From: an uncultured Bacillota bacterium
GTDB taxonomy: Bacteria; Bacillota; Dehalobacteriia; UBA7702
DNA: 61,319 nucleotides
Assembly (NCBI GenBank): GCA_902796855.1
Contig: CADBQN010000019.1
Coordinates: 1-61,319, forward strand
Reading direction: 5' to 3'
This document shows, one piece after another, positions 43,088-52,067 of the stretch (position 1 is its first letter; each line of letters starts with the position of its first letter). The translations under genes were made by a program, and so were the position numbers. The notes beneath the pieces are model-generated. The model ran no database searches. It was not told the origin of the DNA and saw nothing but the letters and a program-made list of their open reading frames with translations.

Positions 43088-44260
43088 TTGATTTTATCAG
43101 GAGATGTCGCTTTTCTTTTTTTCGCCTCTGTCTTCATTTTGTTTATGACACCGGCCGTTGCCTATTTTTACGGCGGTCTTGTAACCGAAAAATTCACCAA
43201 CACGATGATTATGCAGACCTTTTTCGCCATTCCCCTGATTACCCTTGTTTGGGGGATTCTCGGCTTTTCCCTGGCTTACGGCGAAAGTGTCCTCGGCGGG
43301 TTCTGCGGGAACCTGGATTTTGCCTGTTTCCAAAATCTTCTGGATGACAGCCGCAATATCTGGGCGCCCGGCGTGCCGCTGACAATTTATTTTGTCGTCC
43401 AGCTGAGTTTTGCCGTGATTACGCCGGTGCTGATCATCGGCGCTCTCATCGGGCGGCTGCGTTTCCGTCCTTTTGTGGCTTTTTTCATTCTTTGGTCGCT
43501 GCTGGTTTACAGCCCCCTTGTTCACTGGGTCTGGGGCGGCGGTTTCCTTTCGCGGCTGGGCTATATTGATTTTGCCGGCGGTCTCCCCGTTCACGGCATT
43601 GCCGGCTTTTCGTCGCTGGCGGCGGTTTTTGCCATCGGCAACCGGGAAAAACCGGAAGACGGTCCTTCCAATCTGATGTACGTCGCCATCGGCGTCGGCA
43701 TCCTCTATGCAGGCTGGCTGATTTTTAACGCCAGCGCCGCGCTGGGCGCCAACGCCACGGCCTGCCTCGCCGCCGTCAATACGCTGATTTCCAGCGGCGC
43801 GAGCTGTATCGCCTGGCTCCTGCTTGCCTATCGCGACAACAAAAAAATCACCGTCAGCGATGTCATTTTCGGCGCATTTGCCGGTCTTGTCATCTCAACG
43901 CCGACGGGAGGCTTTGTCGCGCCCTGGGTGATGCTGCCCGCGGGCTTTCTCGGCGGAATCGCCTGTTACCTCGCCATCGCCTTTCGGATCAAACGCGGCT
44001 GGGATGACAGTCTCGATGTCTGGGGGCTGCACGGCGTCGCCGGGTTCCTCGGCGTGCTGCTGCTGGGGCTCTTTGCCCATCCCGATCTCGCGCCGGCGGC
44101 GGGGAGCTTTTACGGCAACCCCGGTCAAGTCGGTATCGAGGCGCTGGGTCTGCTCATCGGCGGCGTCTACTGCTTTGCTGTTACCTTTGTGATGGTAAAA
44201 ATCATCAATCGCATTTCTCGGTTTCGTCAGGACGGCGAAGCGCCGGAAGTCTTTGAGTAA
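43088..44260 (+). CDS. amt: Ammonium transporter Amt
   Basis: Passes ammonium (or methylammonium) across the membrane. 390 residues, normal length, about eleven helices. Family features: MTPAVAYFYGGLV at the N terminus, and the twin pore His in PVHGIAGFSSL and WGLHGVAGFLG. Start TTG 43088 follows GAGGAGG. The AT-rich upstream region (42914-43087) has TATAAT at 43003-43008 and 43017-43022 as possible -10 boxes. No GlnK gene is linked. It sits upstream of a PocR/AraC regulator and two mttB genes; amine demethylation ends in ammonia, so a role there is plausible inference. Confidence 0.92.
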   Translation: MILSGDVAFLFFASVFILFMTPAVAYFYGGLVTEKFTNTMIMQTFFAIPLITLVWGILGFSLAYGESVLGGFCGNLDFACFQNLLDDSRNIWAPGVPLTIYFVVQLSFAVITPVLIIGALIGRLRFRPFVAFFILWSLLVYSPLVHWVWGGGFLSRLGYIDFAGGLPVHGIAGFSSLAAVFAIGNREKPEDGPSNLMYVAIGVGILYAGWLIFNASAALGANATACLAAVNTLISSGASCIAWLLLAYRDNKKITVSDVIFGAFAGLVISTPTGGFVAPWVMLPAGFLGGIACYLAIAFRIKRGWDDSLDVWGLHGVAGFLGVLLLGLFAHPDLAPAAGSFYGNPGQVGIEALGLLIGGVYCFAVTFVMVKIINRISRFRQDGEAPEVFE

Positions 44261-44360
44261 ACGGCGCTTTTTCGTTTTGAATCTGTTTGTTTTGTCTGTT
44301 GTTCGACGGTTTTCGGTGCGGGGAACATGGGGTCTTGTCCGATAGAAAAGAGGGGCGCTC

Positions 44361-45650
44361 ATGAAAAAGACGGAATTAGAAAAGTCGGAACGAAAAATCA
44401 ATAAACTGCTCAGCGACGTGTTTTTGTCCTTCGGGATTTCCTGCGGCTTTTTTGACGGCGACGGCCGCCAGCTGGGATACTGCAGCTACGAAGGCCGAAG
44501 CAATTTCTGCCGCTTCGTCAGCTTTTACGATACGGAGCAGGTCTGCCGCAAATCCTATCTAAAGAGCTTTGGCGAGTGCCGCCGCCGCGGCGTTCCCTAT
44601 ATCTATTTTTGTCCCTACGGTCTGGTCAACATCGCTTTTCCCGTCTTCCGTCGGGGAGAGGAGGACGTTTTCGTCACCGTCGGTCCGATGCTGTACCGTC
44701 CGCCGGAAAACGACACGATCTCCCGGGCGCTCGAACGGAATTTCCTGCTGAAGCCGCGGGCGCGGGAAGTGCGCCAGTATCTCAACGACATCCCGGTGAA
44801 GAACGAAAACGACGTCTATTCCATGGCCTCCATCATCGAAAGCGCTCTGAGGGGCATCGTCGTCTCCCGCGGCGAGGGCGAGACCATCGCCATCGAGGGC
44901 GATTCCCTTGCCGCCGCGGCGGGCCCCGGGAAGAGTCCGGGCCGGGGCGGCGCGGAACCGCCGCCGTTCCACCGGTGGCTCCGGCGGCTCTCCGCCGCCG
45001 GCGGACGGAACGGCGAGTTCCCCAAAGAAGAGCTGGATCATTGGATCATGGTCTTTACCGATTATATCTTTGCCGAGTCCGATCTGAAAACGGCGGTGAA
45101 CCACACGCTGAAATACATCGAGATCCTGACGGATCTCACCCGGGCGGCGCGGATCTATCCCGGTCAGCTCTTCAACCCCGACGGCATCGACGTGGAAAAG
45201 GTGCTGACCGTTCAGACCAAGGATGACCTGGAAACCCTTGTGCTCTATTATAACGAGATGTTTCGCGGTGTCTTCCTGGCCAAGCGGGAAGCGAAGAACA
45301 AAGACACCGTCTATCGCGCCATGCACTATATCCAGAACCACTACGGCGATATCACCCTCGCCGACGTCGCCGAGGCCGTCGGCCTCAACCCCGCTTATTT
45401 CAGCAACTACTTTAAGCGGGCCACCGGCGAAAGCTATTCGGGCTATCTGAATAAAGTGCGCATCGAGGAGAGCAAGCGATTGCTGATGACGGACTGTTCC
45501 ATCTCGGAAATCGCCCAGCGGGTAGGGTTCTCCGATCAGAGCTACTTTACCAATGTGTTTAAAAAGATAGAGGGCGTTTCGCCGAACCGCTGGCGAAAAG
45601 CCCATGAGGAGAGGGGGGAGAACGATGATACGCTGGGAAAACGGATTTAA
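44361..45650 (+). CDS. AraC-family regulator with PocR sensory domain
   Basis: Transcription factor predicted to sense a small molecule and control the neighbouring methyltransferase genes. 429 residues. An N-terminal PocR ligand-binding domain (about 10-170) has the family's conserved Cys pattern: NFCRF, QVCRKSY, GECRRRG and YFCPYGL. A linker includes low-complexity Pro/Gly near 195-215. The C-terminal AraC double HTH (about 312-415) contains ITLADVAEAVGLNPAYFSNY and SISEIAQRVGFSDQSYFTNV. ATG 44361 follows GAGGGGCGC. Its end overlaps the mttB1 start by 26 bp, so the two are cotranscribed. Confidence 0.9.
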   Translation: MKKTELEKSERKINKLLSDVFLSFGISCGFFDGDGRQLGYCSYEGRSNFCRFVSFYDTEQVCRKSYLKSFGECRRRGVPYIYFCPYGLVNIAFPVFRRGEEDVFVTVGPMLYRPPENDTISRALERNFLLKPRAREVRQYLNDIPVKNENDVYSMASIIESALRGIVVSRGEGETIAIEGDSLAAAAGPGKSPGRGGAEPPPFHRWLRRLSAAGGRNGEFPKEELDHWIMVFTDYIFAESDLKTAVNHTLKYIEILTDLTRAARIYPGQLFNPDGIDVEKVLTVQTKDDLETLVLYYNEMFRGVFLAKREAKNKDTVYRAMHYIQNHYGDITLADVAEAVGLNPAYFSNYFKRATGESYSGYLNKVRIEESKRLLMTDCSISEIAQRVGFSDQSYFTNVFKKIEGVSPNRWRKAHEERGENDDTLGKRI

Positions 45651-47013
45651 CAGCCAATTGCTGACGGAGGAAGACATCCGGGCGATCGACCGCGCCTCCG
45701 TCGATATCCTCGTGAACAGCGGCGTCATTTTTGATTCTCCGGAGGCCCTGGCGATCTTTCAGGATCACGGCGCCGCGGTGGACTGGTCGTCGCGCCGCGT
45801 CCGCCTGACGGAGCCGATCATCGAAAAAGCGCTGAAAACGGCGCCGTCCTCCTTTGTTTTAAAGGGCAGGGACCCCCGCTGTGATTACCTGATGGGCGAG
45901 AATCAGAGCGGTTTCACCACCTTTGGCGTGGGCTTTTCCGTCGTGGACCGGATCACCGGCGAGCTCAGGGATTCCACGAAAAAGGACCTCATCGAAAGCG
46001 TCATCCTCAGCGATTACCTCGAGAACATCGACATCTACTCCCACGCCCTCGCCGCCAGGGACTGTCCGCTGCGCTCCGTTGACCTCCACGAGGCCGAGGC
46101 CTTTCTCACCAATACCGTGAAGCACTGTATGCACCTGGATCTGGGGGAAAGGCGAAACATCCGACGCTTCATCGAGATGGCCGGCGCCGTCACCGACGGT
46201 GTGCTGGATCTCTATAAGAACCCGGTGGTCTCGGCGCTGACCTGTCCTTTAAGCCCCCTGCGCTTTTCCGCCAACAGCTGCGACCTCATCATCGAGTTCG
46301 CCCGGGTGGGGCTGCCGGTGAACATCCTGCCGATGGCCATCGCCTCCCAGACGGCGCCGGTGACCATCGCCGGCACCATCGTCGTCAGCAACAGCGAGTT
46401 TTTGGCGGGGCTGGCGCTGTCCCAGCTCACCTCCGCCGGCGTGCCGGTGATCTACGGCTGCTCCGACACCACCTTCGACTACGCCGACAACGTCACCCCG
46501 GTGGGCTCCCCGGAACTGGGGCTGTGCAGCGCCGCCGCCGCGGCCATGGCCCGGTTCTATCAGATCCCCAGCTATGTGGCGGGGACGTAGGCGGACAGCA
46601 AATTCAGCGATCTCCAGTGCGCCCATGAAAAGACGCTGACGACGCTGGCGCCGTTCTTCCAAAAATCCAATCTCATCTTCGGCGCCGGCATGTTGGAAAT
46701 GGGCATTACCTTCAGCTTCGCTCAGCTGATCCTCGATCACAGCTACATCGACCGTATCAAGGAGATACCGTCCCTGGCGAAGCTGCCGGAGTCCATCAAC
46801 GATCCCTCCTTTGTGAAGGAGCTCGTTTCCGCCTACCGCGGCGATTCCCGACCGCGGAAGAACGGCCATGCCCGGCCGCGGCGGCAAAAGACCGCCGTTA
46901 CCGCGGCGGAAGCCCGGAACATCGCCAATGAGATCATCCATACCCACCGCGTGCCGTCTCTCGACCGCCCCACCCTGAACCAGCTGCGCAGGATCATCGC
47001 TTCCGCCGAGTGA
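45625..47013 (+). CDS. mttB: Pyrrolysine-containing MttB-family methyltransferase 1 (in-frame UAG)
   Basis: Transfers a methyl group from trimethylamine, or another methylated amine, to a cognate corrinoid protein. 462 residues when UAG 46588-46590 (codon 322) is read as pyrrolysine; context YVAGT-O-ADSK is the family's active site. After UAG the frame runs 140 codons of MttB-like sequence to TGA, including GAGMLEMGITFSFAQLI. ATG 45625 has a GAGGGGGGAG site. N-terminal blocks (TTFGVGFSVVDRITGE, DLHEAEAFLTNT) closely match mttB2. After about residue 370 it diverges: the HT-rich block conserved in mttB2 and mttB3 is missing and a basic segment (RPRKNGHARPRRQK) stands there. Ordinary gene calling would split this gene at UAG. 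Confidence 0.9.
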
Positions 47014-47211
47014 TTTCGCGTTTTGTTGTTTTTTTGGATTCCGTTACCGCGGCGTTAGTGTGTTTTGTTGTAAAATATATTGAAATATAAAAGTTTCAAA
47101 AAACGAATAAAGATAACACAATACATTTTGTCCGATTTTGTTTATTCTAATTTTACAAGGAACACCTGCTGATTTTCGGAATTCACAAAAACAGAAAGGA
47201 GATGCGCCAAT

Positions 47212-48681
47212 ATGACCGTCAGAAATCACAGCGCGAATTATGTTCAGAAAAAAGGGTTCAGCGTCAGCATGTACACCCCCGATGAACTGCAGCAGATCCA
47301 TCTTGCCACCTTGGAAGTCCTGTGGCAGGAAGGCGTCCACGTCAATGACAAAAGAGCGATGGACGTCTTTAAACAGGGCGGCGCCGTCGTCGATTACGAC
47401 ACCTGCAAAGTACGGATCCGTCCCTATATGGTCGAGGAAGCCATCAAAAGCGCCCCCTCCACCATCATCCTGGCCAGCCGCGACGGCAAGCACGACTACG
47501 TGATGGACGGCAGCCGCGTCGGCTTCACGACCTTCGGCGCCGGCGTCACCGTCATCGACATGGAGACCGGCCAGCCGCGGAACTCCACCAAACAGGACCT
47601 CATCAACACCGCCATCTGCGGTGACTATCTCGATACCGTCAGTTTCTATTCCCACGCCGTCAGCGCCCAGGATACCCCCGCTTCCGCCTGCGATCTGCAT
47701 GAGGCCGAAGCCTTCCTGAGCAACACCACGAAGCACAGCATGCATATCGACCTGGCCCACAGCGAGAACATCCCCAAATACATCGACATGGCCGCGGCCA
47801 TCGTCGGCAGCCGGGAAGATCTCTATATCCGCCCGATCTGCTCGGCGCTGACCTGCCCCCAGAGCCCCCTTCAGCTCCATAAAATCACCACCGATATCAT
47901 CATGGAATTCGGCAAAGTAGGCCTGCCGGTGAACATCCTCTCAATGGCGATGTCCGGCGCGACGACACCGGTGACCATCGCCGGCACCCTCGTCTGCCAC
48001 AACGCCGAAGTCCTCGCCGGGATCGTCCTTTCCCAGCTGGCGAACAAGGGCGCGCCGGTGATCTACGGCAGCTCCACCACCGCCTTTGACCTGCAAATGG
48101 CCAGCGCTCCCGTGGGTTCCCCGGAACTGGGCATCTGCAACGCCGGCGTTATCGCCCTGGCGCAGTACTACAATCTTCCCAGTTACTGCGCGGGCACTTA
48201 GGCGGACAGCAAACTGTCCGACGCCCAGGCCGGCCATGAAAAGACCATTACCGCGATGATGGCCGCGTTGGCAGGGTCCAACGCCATCTACGGAATGGGC
48301 ATGCTGGAAATGGGCGTTACCTTCTCCTTCGCTCAGCTGATCATCGACGACGGCATCGCCAAGATGGTGCATCGCGTCATCAGCGGCGTCGACGTCACCG
48401 ACGATACCCTGGCTGTGGACGTCATCAAGGAAGTCGGCGGCGGCCAGGGCAAACAGTTCCTGACCCATCAGCACACCTATGACAACATGCGCAAGGAACT
48501 CTCCATCGGCGGCATCTTTGACCGCAACGTCCGCCAGACCTGGGAAATGAACCGCGGCGGCAAGGACGTGGCCGAGATCGCCAACGAACAGGCCAAAGAA
48601 ATTATCGCCACCCACAAGCCGGAACCGCTGGAAAGAGCCGTTCAGAACGAACTCCGCCGCATCGTCAAATCGGCGGAATAA
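47212..48681 (+). CDS. mttB: Pyrrolysine-containing MttB-family methyltransferase 2 (in-frame UAG)
   Basis: Methylated-amine:corrinoid methyltransferase. 489 residues with pyrrolysine at codon 330 (UAG 48199-48201), close to the ~495 of archaeal MttB with pyrrolysine at 334. Context YCAGT-O-ADSK. The C-terminal part is complete: GMGMLEMGVTFSFAQLI, VDVTDDTLAVDVIKEVGGG, FLTHQHTYDNMRKEL. Start ATG follows AAAGGAGATG. The 198-bp AT-rich gap before it may carry its own promoter. A TTTTGTCCGA sequence at 47127 faintly resembles the inverted-repeat arm found upstream of the Crp/Fnr gene. Followed by two terminators. No mttC-type corrinoid gene is adjacent. Confidence 0.94.
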
Positions 48682-48845
48682 CGGGACGCCGTTAAAGACC
48701 GTCAGAGACCGCGTCTCTCCCCGATGAGATGGCCGCCGCCGTTCTGCCGGCGGAATCTCCCCCCAAGGCACGCGGGGAGGGACGCGGAAGAATAAAAGGG
48801 GACGTTCCCTTTGCCGGATCGTCCCTGTATCTCATTTTCTTCGTT

Positions 48846-48874
48846 CCCGGGAGCGCAGCGCTCCCGGGTTTTTT
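48846..48874 (+). terminator. Strong terminator of the amt-mttB cluster
   Basis: A near-perfect CCCGGGAGCGC stem with its complement and six T. Confidence 0.9.
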
Positions 48875-48884
48875 CGCGCAAATG

Positions 48885-48916
48885 AAAAAGCGAACGCCGT
48901 CGGGCATTCGCTTTTT
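48885..48916. terminator. Second, bidirectional terminator
   Basis: A 14-bp stem (AAAAAGCGAA...TTCGCTTTTT) with one mismatch; A and T runs make it active both ways. Confidence 0.75.
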
Positions 48917-49128
48917 CGAGGAAGGGAAAACAATGAAAAAGTTGTTTCGTTTCCGGGGTGTGTTGGCGCCGCCCCGGGAACTGTTATTATATTAACCCGA
49001 CGCTGTGAAATTTATTCAGCGCCAACAAGAAAAAACAGTGAAATAAATGTGTCTTTTTCGCGTCGTCCTCTTTTTTCGTTCTGTTTTTCTTTCCCCGCTC
49101 ATAGAATGGAATAACAGGGAGGTGCGGT

Positions 49129-49404
49129 ATGGAAGAAAAAGGTCATCGACTCGTGCTGGAAGACCGCCGGGAGCTGGCGCTGTCCGGCGTCACCGAGGTG
49201 GACCGCAGCGAGGATCACCGCGTCGTGCTGAAGACCGTTCTCGGCGATCTGGCGGTGGAAGGCCGCGGCCTGCGCGTCCGCGACCTCGATCTGAACAGCG
49301 GCGACGCCGTCATCGGCGGCAAAATCGACGCTCTCGTCTATTTTGAGAAGCGCCGCGGCCGGGAACGGCTTTTCCCCGGCGGCAAAGGCGCGCTGAAACG
49401 GTGA
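49129..49404 (+). CDS. yabP: Sporulation protein YabP
   Basis: Needed for sporulation, acts in the mother cell with YabQ in cortex formation. 91 residues, normal length. Family blocks: HRLVLEDRRELALSGVTEVD and LRVRDLDLNSGDAVIGGKID. ATG follows GGGAGGTG. yabP-yabQ-divIC is the conserved order in Bacillota. A mother-cell sigma-E promoter would be expected; I could not place its boxes with confidence. Confidence 0.92.
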   Translation: MEEKGHRLVLEDRRELALSGVTEVDRSEDHRVVLKTVLGDLAVEGRGLRVRDLDLNSGDAVIGGKIDALVYFEKRRGRERLFPGGKGALKR

Positions 49405-49415
49405 GGGGGGATATC

Positions 49416-49967
49416 ATGATCTCAACGCTTTCCCTCGGGCTGACGCTCCTTTGGGGCGCGGTCCTTGCCTTCGGCTGCCGGCTGTTCCTCGCCGTCGCCG
49501 AGGGGATCCGTTCCGCCGCCGCGGCCGTCTTTTACTACGGCCTCGGCGGCGCCGTCTGCTTTCTCTCCACGTCCCTTTTTCTCTACGGCGTCACCGGCGG
49601 CGTCTGGCATTTTTACTGTCTCGCCGCCATGACCGCGGGGTTTTTGCTCTTCCTCCGTCTCGCCCCCGCCGGCGGCAGAAAAAGCGCCGCGCGGCTCGCG
49701 GCGTCCGCCGCCTTCGCCGTGTCGCTGGGGCGGAAGGCTGCCGCGGTCTGCGGCGCCGTTCTCACGTTTCCCTTCGGTTTTTTGGTGGACAAGGGCGAAA
49801 GGAGTGTCTCATGGCTGCGCCGCGAAAAAACCCGAAAAAAAGAACAAAAAGCGGCCGGGGACGGCGCCGCCGCGCCGCCGTCCTCGCCGTCGCCGTCGTC
49901 TACTGCCTCTTCTGCCTCGTCTTCGTCTTCGCCCTCGGCGACCGGCGGCAGACGTGGGAAGCGCTGA
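49416..49967 (+). CDS. yabQ: Spore cortex protein YabQ, overlapping divIC
   Basis: Membrane protein required for spore cortex assembly. 183 residues from ATG 49416 (GAGGGGGG upstream). Four to five membrane helices in the first ~130 residues; RLFLAVAEGIRS and FYYGLGGAVCFL fit the family. The last ~50 residues are a Lys/Ala then Ser/Pro-rich tail read from the first 157 bp of divIC in another frame, so this tail is constrained by divIC and probably dispensable. Confidence 0.85.
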   Translation: MISTLSLGLTLLWGAVLAFGCRLFLAVAEGIRSAAAAVFYYGLGGAVCFLSTSLFLYGVTGGVWHFYCLAAMTAGFLLFLRLAPAGGRKSAARLAASAAFAVSLGRKAAAVCGAVLTFPFGFLVDKGERSVSWLRREKTRKKEQKAAGDGAAAPPSSPSPSSTASSASSSSSPSATGGRRGKR

Positions 49968-50143
49968 ACGGGGAACGTTTTGCCGCCTCGGCGCGCCTCG
50001 CCTCCGTTCGGGCCGAGACCGCGTCGCTGAAAGCGGACAGGGCCCTCCTCAGCGACGACTCCTACCTCGCCATTCTCGCCAGGGAAAAATTAGGCTATAT
50101 CTTCCCCGGCGAAAAGAAAGTCCTGTTCGGCACCGAAGAGTGA
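49811..50143 (+). CDS. divIC: Septum formation initiator, DivIC/FtsB family
   Basis: Bitopic division protein that forms a complex with FtsL and DivIB at the septum. 110 residues from ATG 49811 (AAAGGAG 6-8 nt upstream). Basic cytoplasmic N terminus (about 25 residues, very Arg/Lys-rich), one membrane helix (about 24-43), then a coiled coil (LASVRAETASLKADRALL) and the family's end motif AREKLGYIFPGEKKVLF. The first half overlaps yabQ by 157 bp. Confidence 0.9.
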   Translation: MAAPRKNPKKRTKSGRGRRRRAAVLAVAVVYCLFCLVFVFALGDRRQTWEALNGERFAASARLASVRAETASLKADRALLSDDSYLAILAREKLGYIFPGEKKVLFGTEE

Positions 50144-50163
50144 CGCTCCGCTCCTTTCCCCGG

Positions 50164-50192
50164 TTGACACGGTTTCCGCCCTTTTGTATAAT
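50164..50192 (+). promoter_or_regulatory. Perfect consensus promoter of ppx
   Basis: TTGACA (50164-50169), 17-bp spacer, TATAAT (50187-50192). Both hexamers match the sigma-A consensus exactly. Confidence 0.88.
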
Positions 50193-50223
50193 ATAGGTCA
50201 GAAATCGGAACGGAGGATGAAGG

Positions 50224-51087
50224 ATGAAAGCGGCGATCGATATCGGCAGCAACAGTCTGCGCCTGTTGGTGACGGAAGGGGAGCGCGGCGCGAGCCGCGT
50301 GCTCCGCCAGGATGTGGAAGAAACAAGGCTGGGAGAGGGCTTCGACAAGGGGATCCTTACCGAAGCTTCCATGGAGCGCACCCTCGCTGTCATCGGCCGC
50401 TGGCGGGAGGAACTGGCGGCGATGGGCATTTCCGCGCCGCTGATCTTCGCCACCAGCGCCGTCCGGGACGCGGCAAACAAAGCGGAGTTCGCCGCCGCGG
50501 TCCGTTCCCGCGTCGGTCTGGAGCTCCGGGTGCTCAGCGGCGAGGAAGAAGCCTGGTATTCCTTTTCCGGCGCCGTCAGCGGGTTCGATTTCCCGCCGGA
50601 GCAATGCCTGCTCATCGACATCGGCGGCGGTTCCACGGAGCTCGCGGCCTACGACCGGGGCCGCCTGAAGGGCGTCAGCTTCCCCGTCGGTGCCGTGCGC
50701 TGGCAGGTGATGGATTTCCGCCGGGAAGAGGTGAAGGCGAAATTTGCCTCGGGGCTCACGCTGAACCGTTTTGACGGCGTCGTTCATTACGTCGGCGTCG
50801 GCGGCACCGTGACCACCGCCGCCGCCGTCCTCGGCGAGGTCTCGGCCTACAGCCGCGAGGCCATCCACGGCGGCACCATCGATTACGCGGCGCTCACCGC
50901 CTTAAAGCGCCGCCTGGCCGGGATGACGCTGGCGGAGCGAAAGCAGGTGACGGGGATGCCCCCGAAACGGGCGGAGATCATCCTCTACGGTTTGGAGATC
51001 CTGGAGATCCTCTTTGAGGTGCTGAACATCACGACGCTCCACGTCAGCGATTACGGCATCCTCGACGGTGTTCTGGCGGAAGCGTGA
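50224..51087 (+). CDS. ppx: Ppx/GppA phosphatase
   Basis: Exopolyphosphatase or guanosine-pentaphosphate phosphatase, cytosolic. 287 residues: just the two-lobed ASKHA core, without the C-terminal HD part of long Ppx proteins. Phosphate-binding loops DIGSNSLRLL (6-15) and DIGGGSTEL; FATSAVRDAANK and the catalytic Glu in GEEEAWYSF; GVGGTVTTAAAV. Start ATG has GGAGGATGAAGG just before it. Own promoter and terminator. Confidence 0.92.
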   Translation: MKAAIDIGSNSLRLLVTEGERGASRVLRQDVEETRLGEGFDKGILTEASMERTLAVIGRWREELAAMGISAPLIFATSAVRDAANKAEFAAAVRSRVGLELRVLSGEEEAWYSFSGAVSGFDFPPEQCLLIDIGGGSTELAAYDRGRLKGVSFPVGAVRWQVMDFRREEVKAKFASGLTLNRFDGVVHYVGVGGTVTTAAAVLGEVSAYSREAIHGGTIDYAALTALKRRLAGMTLAERKQVTGMPPKRAEIILYGLEILEILFEVLNITTLHVSDYGILDGVLAEA

Positions 51088-51168
51088 ATCGACGGAAGCG
51101 CCGTCGGATAAAAACGAAAACACGGGAGCACCGTCAGAACCGTGCTCTCGAAAAAAACAGGTTCGTAA

Positions 51169-51204
51169 AAAAACTTCTCACAGCGCGTGTGAGAAGTTTT
51201 TCGT
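51169..51204. terminator. Bidirectional terminator between ppx and the LysM gene
   Basis: A 14-bp stem AAAAACTTCTCACA with loop GCGCG; T runs on both sides. Confidence 0.88.
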
Positions 51205-51206
51205 TT

Positions 51207-52031
51207 TCAGGGGATTCGCAGCAGGCGTCCGCTTTTCAGCGGCGCGTCGTCAAGACGGTTGCGCTCCTTCAGCTTTGCCACCGTGGCGGAGAACCGCTCG
51301 GCGATCTCTTCCAGCTCGTCGCCGTCCTGGGTGCGGTAGTAGCGCAGGCAAAAGCGGGAATAGGGACAGCGCCTGATCTTGACATCGTCTTCGTCTTCGC
51401 TTTCCGCCGCCTCCTGCTCCGTCTTTTTGGCGGTCTTTTTTTCGGGTTCGTCGATGATCTTCAGCGTCTCCCGCCAGGACTCGCCGATGGCTTCCAGTTC
51501 TCGGTCGAGGTCGGAACCGCCGCCGCAGTGACCGCCGCAGCCGCCGCGCTCCGCCGGTTCCGCCGCCGTTTCCGTCACCGCGGTCTCCCGTGGCTCCGCC
51601 GCGCGCTCCGCGGCGGAGGATTCCGCCGCCGCGGCTTCCGTTTCACCGTCAGCCCGGACTTCTTCGTGCTCCGTTGTCTGCTCCGAGAAACGTGCCGGGT
51701 CGAACCAGCGGATGTCGAAGGCCATGCGGTATGTCTTTTCCGAAAGGGATTCGCCCCGCAGCGCCGTGATCTCCGGCTCGATCTCCGGCAGCACGCCGCG
51801 GGCGTCGCCGGCCAGCACCTCGGAAAAGAATTCCGCGCCCTCCCAGAGGCATTCGCCGCCGCCTTCCTCAAAATAGCCCCGCCACAGCAGGTCGCCCTCA
51901 AGGCGGAGCCCCTCCTCGTCGGCGGCGACGTCCTTCATCAGGACGCTCCCCGTCAGTTTTGTCAATGTTTCCATCGGCGGCAGCGTCGAGGGAACCTCGA
52001 CCTCCCGTACCAATGTTGAGCGATGATCCAT
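51207..52031 (-). CDS. LysM protein, likely spore-coat morphogenetic (SpoVID/SipL-like)
   Basis: 274 residues from ATG 52031 (AAGGAG 8 nt upstream). The N-terminal ~110 residues look like a DUF3794-type beta domain (VREVEVPSTLPPMETLTKL, GDLLWRGYFEE) as in SipL/SpoVID. The middle is Glu/Ala-rich with a cysteine cluster (GGCGGHCGGG), and the C-terminal ~45 residues are a LysM domain (YRTQDGDELEEIAERF). LysM binds peptidoglycan or spore cortex. Downstream of a GT4 and a CotS-like gene on the same strand, supporting a coat role. The frame is open upstream through the GT4 gene's UAG stop (see findings). Confidence 0.78.
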   Translation of the reverse strand: MDHRSTLVREVEVPSTLPPMETLTKLTGSVLMKDVAADEEGLRLEGDLLWRGYFEEGGGECLWEGAEFFSEVLAGDARGVLPEIEPEITALRGESLSEKTYRMAFDIRWFDPARFSEQTTEHEEVRADGETEAAAAESSAAERAAEPRETAVTETAAEPAERGGCGGHCGGGSDLDRELEAIGESWRETLKIIDEPEKKTAKKTEQEAAESEDEDDVKIRRCPYSRFCLRYYRTQDGDELEEIAERFSATVAKLKERNRLDDAPLKSGRLLRIP

Positions 52032-52067
52032 ACGTTTACTCCTTCCCACGGTTTCCTCCGTTTGATT

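Larger units (their letters stand above)
48682..49128 (+). other. 447-bp gap between the mttB and sporulation clusters
   Basis: No convincing gene; an open frame at 48729-48995 overlaps both terminators and lacks a ribosome site. It holds the two terminators listed separately and a T-rich stretch before yabP. I looked for a tRNA-Pyl here and saw none. Confidence 0.6.

Noticed and set aside
46588-48201. mttB genes as ordinary pseudogenes broken by UAG
   Set aside because: Three independent genes carry UAG at the same conserved position, with intact downstream frames; mutation would not do this.
48729-48995. Small open frame between mttB2 and yabP
   Set aside because: It spans two terminators and has no ribosome site.
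47014-49128. tRNA-Pyl gene near the mttB genes
   Set aside because: I scanned the gaps for a tRNA-like cloverleaf with a CUA anticodon and saw none; the hairpins there are terminators.
49047-49346. Arg-rich open frame overlapping yabP
   Set aside because: Different frame of yabP; yabP has the family sequence and a good ribosome site.
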